From Luidia sarsii (Eukaryota; Echinodermata; Asteroidea; Paxillosida; Luidiidae), in assembly GCA_949987565.1 (NCBI GenBank), contig OX465104.1, positions 25,892,137 through 25,956,136 on the forward strand: 64,000 bases of DNA. Direction: 5' to 3'. A program made the position numbers and the translations under genes. Of the stretch, positions 1-10,858 are shown piece by piece; the first letter of the stretch is position 1, and each line of letters opens with the position of its first letter. The notes under the pieces are model-generated. The model was not told where the DNA came from. It searched no databases and was given only the letters and a program-made list of their open reading frames with translations.

Positions 1-1042
1 CAGTTGCCTCTACAGCCCTGCCGCGTGTGCACGGCCACATATGGGATGAATAAGGGAACAAATGCAAATCACAATGTGAGGTGCAGGCAGGAAAGCCGGC
101 AGATGTCAAGATTTGCTCAGCTCCAAGGAAATGCTAAACCGTTCAGGATATGGGGGTAAGCCTTCTGAGAGCCACAAACAATTGGATGCAGCTGGTTCAG
201 CCGCGGCCGATAATTTGCCGACGATGGGACGCAAAATTACAAAATGCTGTGTGTGCATATTTGGGAGTGACTAAGTCCAGTACGTGCACACATTGAAAAA
301 TTGTCATTAGCTGAAATTGTTGAAAGTCGCCCTGTGTTAGTGCTGGGAAGTTTTATTACCAGACAACTGTTTTGTGTCCGAGCCTTTTTACTGGCATGTG
401 CCGTGAAATTGGGAGAAATGGAAAGTGTCTTTAAAAATTGGAATGAAACTTCACCGTCAGCATTATGTGCAATGAATGTTATGATTCCAACGTTTGTGGC
501 AGGGGCACCAATCTGGTGTTTGGGTGGAGGTTTGTGCTGGAAGGCCAAAGGTTTTTTTTGTCCAGTTTTATGTGGGTTGCAAAGATAGAGGGACTCGTTG
601 CACGATCCAACTCTGATGAGATTAGGAACTGATTTAAAAAAAAAAAAAAAAAAGGAAACAAAAAAAGTACGAGAAGGGAAGAACAAGCGTTCTCTGTCCC
701 CCTCCCCCTTCTCTACTGATAGATCCCTTCCTGGTGATCTGATTGGCCGATAGAGAGCTGGTGAAGTTACTACGACTAATGAATGATTCATTTGACGGGC
801 CGTGTGGTTTGAATTTGGCTCCCCCGTCAGCACACCGATTGGAGCCAGGTGGGCCCCTGATCTGAAAGGTACCCAGTGTACCAAAGAAGGAATAATGTTT
901 GGGCTCGGCCACAGACCCCAATCTGCAGCCAATGCCGGTGCTTCATGCGCATAGCACTATGTCCCATCATCTTTTTCTGACTGTGTATGATTTATTGGGA
1001 AAAGATACCTGTCCCTTTTTGGGGTTAACCAAAATATTTCTT

Positions 1043-1154
1043 TTGCCTTTGAGAAAGGTCCTGCTAGGATCGAAACGTCAGGCCCACTAAATTTTAGATT
1101 TACTTTTTGGTAATTTTAGTCAGTAAGCAGTTTGCAACATTTTTGTATATCACC
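1043..1154 (+). mobile_element. Dispersed GAAACGTC element, copy 1 (full length)
   Basis: It begins with TTGCCTTTGAGAAAGG, then the hairpin GGTCC-tgcta-GGATC, then GAAACGTCAGGCCCAC, and ends in a tail TTGCAACATTTTTGTATATC followed by ACC. It is flanked by identical 12-bp direct repeats AAAATATTTCTT at 1031-1042 and 1155-1166, which look like a target-site duplication. No coding capacity is visible. The same sequence recurs throughout the window, so this is a mobile or formerly mobile repeat. Confidence 0.75.
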
Positions 1155-1166
1155 AAAATATTTCTT

Positions 1167-1334
1167 GATATACAAAAATGTTGCAAACTGCTTACTGACT
1201 AAAATTACCAAAATGCAAATCATAAAATTTAGTGGGCCTGACTTTTCGATCCTAGCAGGACCTTTCTCTCTGCCTTTGAGAAAAGTCCTGCTAGGTCCTG
1301 CTAGGATCGAAACGTCAGGCCCACTAAATTTTAC
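1167..1334. mobile_element. Dispersed GAAACGTC element, copies 2 and 3 as a head-to-head inverted dimer
   Basis: A - strand copy (1167-about 1268, tail at the left) meets a shorter + strand copy (about 1269-1334, ending at CTAAATTTTAC). The dimer is bounded by the 12-mer AAAATATTTCTT at 1155-1166 and again at 1335-1346. That makes three copies of the same 12-mer around two adjacent insertions. The + half contains a small internal duplication of TCCTGCTAGG. With copy 1, the left half forms an inverted repeat spanning more than 200 bp. Confidence 0.72.
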
Positions 1335-2696
1335 AAAATATTTCTTCTCAATGTACCTGACTCATTTGTGCTGCTGACTGATTCTGTGGAGGCCTTTTGA
1401 TTTGATTAGCACCACAACCCCTTTTTCACCATAATCATACAAGTCCATTTTCATAATAATGAGATCACCCCAGACAAGGCTCAAACAAAAGCAACTCGAA
1501 CTCTTGGAAAAGGGCTTCTCAGGTGAAAACTGAAAGTGAGATTTCAGGAAGGCTGGACGTGGTGATCGACTTCTGGATTCCACCTGCCTAGAAAGTAGAG
1601 GGCTTTTTTTAGCCAAACCTCAATAAAGTCTTAGCTCTCAGCAACTTGCTAAGGGTTATTGATAACTTCCCTGCACTCCCTATCCCAACCCACTAACACC
1701 TGCCAGCTGCACTTTGTGGGGGAGGGAGAGAGAGAGAGAAATTGCCACTTCCAATTCTCGTTAATACTCTGGCTGTGTTTCATAGCAATGTTCAGGTGAA
1801 GGTGGTTTGGCCCATTGTGCTAACACTTGGGTTCTGCATCACTGTCGCCATGGGCAAAGATCATGCTGGGCCTGCTGGTTTGGCCGGTATCCGTCCAGGA
1901 CTAGTTTGTATCCATTCAGCATTGGTTGGTTCCCCGCAGGCTTGGCCGGTCCCCCTTCGGGCTTGGCTGGTCCCCTGCTGACCGGTGGTTTTTGGTGGGA
2001 TTTGGTTGTTATCTTTTTCCTGCCACGGAGTTAATTGAACATGACCTGTGATTCATGCCACTAGATTCATTCAACTTTATTCTCAGTCAACTCAGCCAAG
2101 ATACATTGATCACTCTGAATCTAATTTACCAATGTTGCCAACTGCTTTTAAGTTTAATACTGATTTCAATTGACCCAAAACATGCAGATCCAAATGCACA
2201 CTGCCTGATGTCTGGATTGTATTAAAAAACATTCTCAGAGGCTGATTGTGCAGTGGATAGGTACATGTACTGGTAGGCTTACTGTACATGAACTTAATAC
2301 TCCAATATATTACACAACCTACCATGGTTGACACTTGAACAACAGAGAATATCCAATAGACGTGTACAAATCTCAGGGTCTTTTATTCACTCTCAGAGTC
2401 TTTTATGCACATTTTAGTACATGTACATGTATGCACATTATGCGTCCATTTGTGGGGGAGGTGGTTAAACCAAAATAAAAGAATGGTACAGTGTGTGTGT
2501 ACTTTGAACAAGCTAACTCAAAAGCTGTGAGAACAAGTTCAATATGTTTGGAGAATTAACTTTGCAAAGGGCGATGTATAGGACTCCTGTCTGGACATGA
2601 CCCCTCAGGGTCTCAGGAAGGCCAACAATGACAACCTGAACGAAGAAAGGAAAAAATTACACAATCAGTTTTTATTGAACTCCAAGGTCTTTTGTC

Positions 2697-3144
2697 CATT
2701 CACACATTCTCTCACATGTCTGACTGCCATGGTGTTAGTTTTTCCCTCTCTTTTGGCATTCTCAATCTTTGCATTTGTCTTTTTTGTGTAGCGTGCCCTT
2801 CTACTGTTTGGCTTGACACGGGAATAGTTCAATGACACGTTGAGGATCTTTGTAAGCTTTGTACGATTGGTTGGTTTCTTTCTAAGGATCTGACGGGGCC
2901 TATTCTTGTCCGAAACAAGCGTATTAAGTTGTCAGCTTGCTTTTTTCCCCAGTGGACAAAACACTATTTGGTTGGCCCTCTGACACTTGTACCTTTCCAT
3001 TGTCACCAATCCAAACAAGCAGACATATGGGCAGACAGACTCAACCACCATTGACATTCTCAGCCAATTATAAATAATTATGTGAGAACAAATGAAGGAA
3101 TTTCAACACAGTGGCAGTCAGACATGTGAGAGAATGTGTGAATG
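2697..3144. mobile_element. Candidate non-autonomous DNA transposon with 33-bp perfect inverted ends
   Basis: The 33 bases at 2697-2729 (starting CATTCACACATTCTCTC) are repeated exactly as their reverse complement at 3112-3144. The intervening sequence has no open reading frame of note. Similar words (TTTTATTGAA followed by CTC or ACTC) lie outside both ends, near 2671 and 3160, and might be remnants of flanking duplication, but they are too imperfect to define a target site. No family was recognised. Confidence 0.5.
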
Positions 3145-3701
3145 AGGGAATTTCTTTTTTATTGAAACTCAAAACGTTTTTGGCAGGTTTTTGCTCAGAC
3201 TCTTGGAACCAGCATAAATGTTGTATCAGTCGATTAGGTTTGGACTCGTGGACCTACATGTTCACACTAATCCAAGTTTCAAATTGAAGAGGAAGAATTT
3301 GAAGAGACGAGGAATTCTTCCCTTGTCCCTCAAGAATTCAGACAACTAGTCCTTCACCCCAAATGCCCTAGACAACAATGGAAAGAGAATTTTGAAAGAA
3401 AATTACCATTTAATGTTCAAACTATAAGCCCTTAAACAATGTGGGTCTGACAAGTCGATCCAAGCAAGAATTCCTCCTGGCCTTTGGGATTGACTCCACT
3501 TTTGTCGAAAACAACTTGAAATGTCAGTCCCACAAGGAAGATCTTGAAAGGTTTCGGGTCACTTACGGGTGCCCAGGCGTTGCTTTGGGGAGGAGATGTG
3601 TTACTACCAAGACCTAATCCTTCTTACTCGTGCTCATTTTGATCATGCTCCATTTCACTCCGGCCCCTGGGTGTGTTTCCTCTCCCACTTGTGTCTTGCA
3701 G

Positions 3702-3814
3702 GCAATTCCTGTGGAGTTTCCGTCTTCCCGGAGAGGCCCAGAAGATTGACAGAATGATGGAATGCTTTGCTAAGAGATACTGTGAAACCAACCCGGGAGT
3801 TTTTGAAACAACTG
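3702..3814 (+). CDS. CYTH1: Cytohesin exon: Sec7 catalytic segment with glutamic finger
   Basis: The acceptor is TTGCAG and the donor is GTAAGG. The exon enters with one base of a split codon and leaves with one base. It encodes [17 protein letters not shown] and on to PGVFETT. The Glu after LPG is the residue that displaces the Arf-bound Mg/phosphate in Sec7 enzymes, so catalytic competence is retained. Confidence 0.95.
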
Positions 3815-6800
3815 GTAAGGCGTCCCTCTGAAATTACAAAAACATCAATATCAGCCCACCAATTTCAACTTTCACTGTATAATTTTTGTTGTTTTGTTTC
3901 TTTCTTTTTTTGTCTTCAAATATTTTTGTCCATTGAATGGTTTGTTTAATTTGCAAGATACATGCTTTTTACCAATCACCAGTTGCCATAGATATTGCAT
4001 GTGAAAGATGTAAAGGATGGTGATGATGATGGCGATGGCGGTGATGATGGTGATGATGATGGTGATGGTGAAGGTGATGGTGATGGTGATGGTGATGATG
4101 ATGATGGCGATGGCGATGATGGTGATGGTGATGGTGATGATGATGGTGATGGTGATGATGGTGGTGATGATGATGGTGATGATGATGATGATGATGGTGA
4201 TGGCGATGGTGATGATGGTGATGGTGATGGTGATGATGGTGATGATGATGATGATGATGGTGATGGCGATGGTGATGATAGTGATGGTGATGGTGAGGAT
4301 GATGGTGATGATGGTGATGATGATGATGGTGATGGCGATGGTGATTGTGGTGATGATGATGGTGATGATGGTGATGATGGTGATGATGGGGATGATGGTG
4401 ATGATAGTGATGATGGGGATGATGGTGATGATAGTGATGATGGTGATTTTGTACAGTTTTTGCAAGTAATTGTTAAACTAAAGAGCCCCCATGAAGACTT
4501 TCAAGCAAATTGCTACACACTCATAGCAGCAGTGCCAGCATTTGAAGCATCATCCTCCCAGTGCACAGATCAGATAGATACTAGCATGGTCCTGTGCTTC
4601 ACTGCCCCCTACCCCTCCTTTTGCTAGCTGGAGATATGACCCATGTCTTATTGTGGTTGTCTGTGCAGACACGTGCTACGTACTGTCCTTCTCCATCATC
4701 ATGCTCAACACCAGCTTGCATAACGCTAGCGTCAAGGAGAAGCCCTCCCTGGAGCGATTCATCCTCATGAACCGTGGGATCAACGACGGTGGAGACCTCC
4801 CTGAGGAGCTACTTAAGGTACGTAGGACTGGCTCCCTCTGAGAATGTAGACGAGAAAGAAGATGAGAAAGTAGACGAGAAAGAAGATGAGAAAGAAGACG
4901 AGAAAGAAGATGAGAAAGTAGACGAGAAAGAAGATGAGAAAGTAGATGAGAAAGAAGATGAGAAAGTAGACGACATTTCATTAAAGAACACATTGACAAG
5001 CATGTGGGATGCGCTAATCAGACGCATGTCTGGAAATCAATATATAGTTTTACATTTTGCATTTGTGTCATGTAAGTTGGCAAGCAGCTTGTAACAAGTG
5101 ATCAAAGTTGGTTAAACAAAATCAGCTTGTTCTGCACATTCCTTTGCCTCTGTGACATTCTGACAAACAGTTCCTTAAAATAAGCGGTGACTTTCTGCAC
5201 TCTTTGTGGCCTGAAAAAAAAAAAAAAAAAAAATGTTTTACATCTCTTCTGCCTGGCTTGTGAGAGGACGAAAACAGTTCCTAGTCCTTGATTGTAACCG
5301 CCGGTTTTTATTTATACACGGAGCCGTTGAAAAGCATTCATGTGATCCTTTAAGGCTATGTTGACAGGGCTGCATGCCTGCAAAAACATGCGTACGGTCG
5401 CCGGGGGAGACGGGCTTGGCATCATTGGTGAGCTAGCCGGGGGTTTGACTGGGGTCTCATGGGTAATCCGCTGCATACACACATGGGCTAGTGGGGAGGA
5501 AAGGAGTCTAGAAAGAGAGGGAGGGAGAGGGGGGAAGAGTGAGGGTAGGGAGGGAGGGAGAGAGAGAGGGAGAGAGAGAAGGAGAGAGAGAGGGAGAGAG
5601 AGAGGGAGAAAGAGAGAGGGAGAAAGGAAGGGAGAGAGGGAAAGAGAGAGGGAGAAAGGGATGGAGAGAGGGAAAGAGAGAGGGAGAAAGGGAGGGAGAG
5701 AGGGAAAGAGGGAGGCAGGGAGAGAGGGAGAGAGAGAGAGAGGGAAAGAGAGATGGAGAGAAAGAGAGAGAGGGAGAGAGGGGTAGGGAGTTAGTCAGGA
5801 AAGTACACCTCTGTTCTACAGATGTATTATCAGAGCTCTCCTGAGACTACTCAAGATGGTTCAAGGAGGTTCTGCCTGACAGACGACATGCATCGACACA
5901 GGTTGTTTTATCAAGATGGACCTGAGGAAGTTTAGTTCATAGTACCCCTCCCTCCCTTCCCGTTCTCCTGCTTCATCGTCCTTGCCCAAGAAACAGAACC
6001 CACAGTCAGTTTGGCAAATCAGAATCGGACGGAGGTAAAGCCAGTCATGGCCACTTCCTCCATCACAGACAGAACAAATAATGGTCATCCCTCCACTGAT
6101 AAAACAACAGGGCACAGTACAAAGCCAAACATGTGGAGAATGATTCAGGTCAACAGGAATCGTATCCTCGGGATCTTCCCGGGAAAAAAAAGGGAGGGAA
6201 ATGTGGGGCCTCGTTCCCTGTTGCGGTAACTTTCTTTCAAGGTCCTTGTCAAACAGGAAGGGGTGGGCACCAGACTTTCCGGCTTTTTTTTTTTGGAAAG
6301 ATGAAAATGCAGATGCCCAGCCTGAACAGGATTCGGATGACGAAAGATAAATGGGACGTGATATCTCTGCACAGTAATGGTATAATTGGTCACAGACACA
6401 TGTAGCTTTGCTCAGAAGTGAGTGATGAAACCTAAACTTTATCCTCAGTGCACCATGAACTTAAAGAACCCTGGAGTAAAGTGTTTTTTTTTCTCCAAAG
6501 TTCTTTCCAAGTAGGCCTGAAGAGAAATGGGAATATTTTTCTTTTTTTAGAAATGAAAACACTGGCCTCAGGCCGGCTGAATATATGGGGTCAGTAGCCT
6601 AGCCAGCCAGCCAGCCAGCCAGAAATACAGTAAAGTAAAGCATACACCATAGCACTGACATTCAAAGTTATTAAAAAAATCGAAAATTGCCAGTTTGCCA
6701 TCTAGACATGAGCTTCTATGGCTCAGGTGTATGGACATAAAAAGACCCTGAAAATGCAGAGGGGTGGGCAATGCAATCTCATAGGTCCTGCTGTGGGCTC

Positions 6801-9800
6801 TCTCAATGTTTGAGGTTTGCAGTATGGTCACTTTAATCAGTAAAGTAGTTTGCAACATGGCTATGTTAGATAAATATATCATGACGTTAAGAGTGGGTCC
6901 TGGTAAACGCAGCCCAAGATGATTAATACACACATTATTATTTGGGGGGAATCTTCCTTGGGCGGAGTCGTTTGAATAATGAAGGTGTGCCTATCAGTAA
7001 ACGATCCTGTCTCACCACGCCCTGAGTCCTCAGAACTCACATCCTGCAGGTTGTCTTTTGAGGGGGGGGGGGCTGCGATGATACATCATTGTCTTGAATT
7101 GCCGCAGCTGCCCAAGAACGACGATAACGACAACGAAACCAACCATGTGAGGCCGCCCCCTCTGTCATTGCGTCTGTCATCGCTGCGTCTATTACCTGCT
7201 GACATGCCGTCTGACAGTGGCAGTGACCCTATACAAAAAATCTTGCCGACAAATTAGATTGGTTGGGGAGGATGGCTTGTCGCTACCCTTGTCCGTCGTT
7301 GGCGTAAGGGCGTTATCTTTTCTAGAAATGTCATCGCCTGTCTCTGTGACTCAAGTTCATTCCATCACCTCGCCCTTCAGCCACGCATCCACCTATCTCA
7401 CTCCCCCCTCTCAATGTGCAAGTCCCGATGCGCTCCAAACATCTGTATACCATTTGGATCGTTACGCACGTGACGGTAAATGCAATCATTGCCGTAATTA
7501 CTCGTGACCGGTGTCAGTGTGCAGTAATCCACTGACAGGTTTATTCTGTGCAACTTTCTAAGAGTGTCATCGTGTATTCATTAGTGCCTGTTTTAATCAT
7601 ATCGCTTCGTGATTTGAACAGTGAAAGATAGAAGTATTAGTATAAACCCAAGTGTTTTCAGGGTTTCCAGCAAAGCAATTTTTTCTCATTGTTTTATGGG
7701 AGAAGTATAAGTATCGATTAAATAAGAGAGTTTCAGTGAGCTATGTGAACAAAAATCTTCGAGGAAAAGTCGTCAAGTCAAATCAAGCCAGTAAACTCCG
7801 GCCATTTTACATTAGTGGTTGATATCAGTTTAACAACTATTTGAATAGATTTGTGGAATAATGTAACAACCTAAACCTAAATAATAGATTTGATGACCTT
7901 AAAGAACATGGCAGTTATAGTGTGATAAAAGCCTAGGAATGGCCTTCCCTTCATTACCAACAATTAAAGAAGAATGCCATAAATCCTTCTGCTACAACCA
8001 TGTGTGCCACATCTCACCTAACAAGTTAAGTCTACTGTAATATTGCTCATGGTCATAAATAGTTTGACATTGTCAACCAGTAGTGTGAGCTGAAGTAAAA
8101 ACCAGTGTGAGTTGAAGTAAAACCAGTGTGAGCTGAAGTTAAACCAGTGTGAGTTGAAATATCCACTCAGCTGACCCCTGGGAGAGGTCCTTCACTCTAT
8201 TCCTTGGAAATAATGCAACTACCCAACCAACCATTAAGAACATTTACCGGTACATGTATTTATAGGATTATTTATATACACCCATCATCTGTGAAACTTT
8301 AGTATTACTAATGATTGAAAAGAATAAACACATGTACGGTATTCATGTACAGTATTCATGTACAGTGGAACATCGCTATAATGAACATCCAGTGAACAAT
8401 GAGAAATGTTCGGTATAGCGATCGTTCCTTATAGCAGTTGCAGCCACATATTTTGTACACAAAAATTGGGAGCCAAAGGGTATGTTCGTTATAGCCGAAT
8501 GTTCGGTATATCGACATTTGTTATAGCGACGTCCCACTGTATTTGTAATTGATAGTAATACTGCAGTATACATGTACCGGTATATAGTATACGTATACAC
8601 TGTAGTATGCTCAAGTATTTTCTTCCTCTCCATTGACGTAGATCTACCTGTTGCTTTATTTCAGAGCCTTTATGACAGCATCAAGAAAGAGCCTTTCAAG
8701 ATTCCTGAGGATGATGGGAACGATTTAACGCACACCTTCTTCAATCCAGACAAAGAGGGATGGTTGATGAAACAAGGTATGAATAAAGTCAAGGGAAATC
8801 ATTGCACATCTAACCCCTTCTCCTCATCAATGAACATTAAGACTACTAATTTGCTTGTTTCATAACCAATTAGAATAAACTCTTAATTGCTTCAGGTTGT
8901 TTGAGTATTTGGGGTATTAGTTAAGGCTCGAGTCTTGAACATCAGTCAGTGGGTTATGGGTTTGAATCCTGCATGCGCAAATGTTGTTAGCAATGGAGTC
9001 GTCAGGATTGGTATATTGGCTCAGAAATGGTTTTGAATCTGATGGCATTACAGCATTCAGGATATTGGCAATCAGTCAACGGCTTATGGGTTTAAATCCT
9101 ATGCTCACATAGTTGTGATTCATGTACATGCACATCCTTTATGTACTCTATGTACATTTACATGTATCGCACTGTTAATCAAATGATTATTGCATTTGAT
9201 TAACATTGAGGTGCATGCAATGGCGAATATACCAGATAGTGTGGTGCGTGCATGTGTAGTAGATTAAGCTATGATCATTTGTGTGAATTGAATTCCAACA
9301 CAAGTCCTGCGATCCATCAACACGTTCCACGTATAACTTTACTGTTCATGGGCCATTGCCACTTTCACTTACTATCAAAGGCCCAATACAACATTGGTAA
9401 AGGTCAAAAGATTGCCACAGTTTGTGTTTTAAATCATTAAACATCCCAAAACAGTAATCCTATGAAGGTTTTAGCTCAATTGGTGATCTGATAAAGTAGA
9501 AAAAGGTAAAAAACCGTCATGGTTTTTGCACCATTATGTAGTGTAAGAAATAGTTTATTACTTGCGAGTAATAAACTATTTGCCGATGTTTGAGTGAAGA
9601 TTTCTAGGGAATTACAGCATCCCAGACCGTAAAATTTCAACATGAGGATTCTATCATGACCATTTACAAACTGTGTAAATTAGAAGGAAATCTGTGGACA
9701 TCAATGTTTTCTGATCTTCCCAATGTTGTATCGGGCCTTTAAAGACAGATATTAAACACTCAGTGACTACAATTACGTACATCTACCGGGTACGTGTACT

Positions 9801-10775
9801 ACAGAAATGTTGCAACTGTTTGACTTTTAATCCAGCCTGATGAGTGTACATATTACTTTATCCCCCCCCCCCCAACAAAAAACAACATCTGCAAAACTTG
9901 TTTCACTTTTGGTCACTTTCCTCCCTGCTTGCTTTCCCAATGACTAATGCTGTTGTCCGAGTTGACCTGGTTCTAGTGCAGTCACCTCCATTGCTTATTC
10001 CAATGATCCAGTGATGCTTTGTGAGCCTAAACCAAGGTTCAGCTGTTGTGTATGTCCATGTACATGCTCCTAAAACTTTGATTAGTAAAATGGCGAAAAC
10101 CTCTTTCTCCATTCTAATCCTCTGAGCTGTCCTTTACTGCACTCTGCAGAGTGTAGTTGTTGACGAGAATTTGAGGAGGTTACTCATCAAATTTATCCTT
10201 CAAGGTCGCTGGGAGTTTAAAGAGAGAGAAGGGGAGAGGTTGTGGGCATCTCTCTCAGCTTGGCCCAATGTGTGGCTCTTTAGCTCTCAAACCCGGCTGC
10301 CAAAGTTAATTTGAGCTGCCCGAAAATCTGATGTTTTTGACAGACTGAGGGAAAATGCACTCCCAACAACTGTAACAGATGTTGCCAGCTCTCTGTGTCG
10401 GAATAAATTAAGCATTCCTTCAATTAAAAAAAAAAAGGGAATCTAAAAAAGAACTGAGAGGGGGCCTGAAATTCTGGATCTTTCTCAAAGGCAGACAAGA
10501 AAAATCTCGGAATAATTTGGGGGCCGTTGATGACTTTTCAGTAGGTTCATCTATCAGTGTTGGAATTTGCAGTCGGCATTCCTTCCTAATTTTCGGCCTG
10601 ACGTACATTCGTTGACCTCGAGGCTCAAGCTGCTGTAATCTGCATTTTCAGATTTGCCGGGTAATCTGTATGTAAGTGTAGCTGCGGGGCAGTACCTCCT
10701 ATCATGATGTGGGTGTTCAGTCCAGATCAGACAAGGGAATGGGCTGATTTCAGGCCATAGCCATCCACACACCAT

Positions 10776-10858
<83 letters not shown>

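Larger units (their letters stand above)
1..3701. other. Upstream intron or intergenic sequence before the first visible cytohesin exon
   Basis: I found no convincing coding exon here. The missing cytohesin exons (N-terminal coiled coil and first half of Sec7) were looked for on the + strand and not seen, so this stretch is probably intron. It holds a poly(A) run at 634-652, a nested insertion of the dispersed GAAACGTC element at 1043-1334, a short GA tract near 1726-1740, and a 448-bp segment bounded by perfect 33-bp inverted repeats (2697-3144). The rest shows nothing I can name. Confidence 0.55.
4818..8664 (+). other. Cytohesin intron
   Basis: This 3.85-kb intron contains a 12-bp minisatellite directly after the donor, a poly(A) run near 5215-5232, a purine-only tract of about 280 bp, an (AGCC)n run, a (G)11 run near 7063, a 22-bp tandem array and a MITE-like element. 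I see no additional exon. Confidence 0.8.

Noticed and set aside
1043..1140. Calling the dispersed element a proven hammerhead ribozyme
   Set aside because: The CUGANGA strand is altered, an extra nucleotide precedes the stem, and stems I and III could not be defined by eye. Kept only as a hypothesis.
1742..2034. Gly/Leu-rich frames with repeated GCTGGT/GGCTTGGC words
   Set aside because: Local imperfect duplication of CTTGGCCGGTCCC-like words; not consistent with any missing cytohesin exon.
3872..4627. Long open frames reading poly-Asp/Gly, poly-Met/Val and poly-Ile/Thr
   Set aside because: They are frames through the GAT/GGT trinucleotide array in an intron, open on both strands because of the period of three.
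4676..5094. Frames reading DEKEDEKV or SHLLSHLL repeats
   Set aside because: They derive from the 12-bp minisatellite; the cytohesin exon frame ends at a TGA before the array.
5358..5844. Arg/Glu/Gly-rich frames of 100-140 codons
   Set aside because: They lie in the purine-only tract and have no non-repetitive content.
8083..8162. CRISPR-like direct repeats
   Set aside because: Units are contiguous without unique spacers, and the context is an intron of an animal gene.
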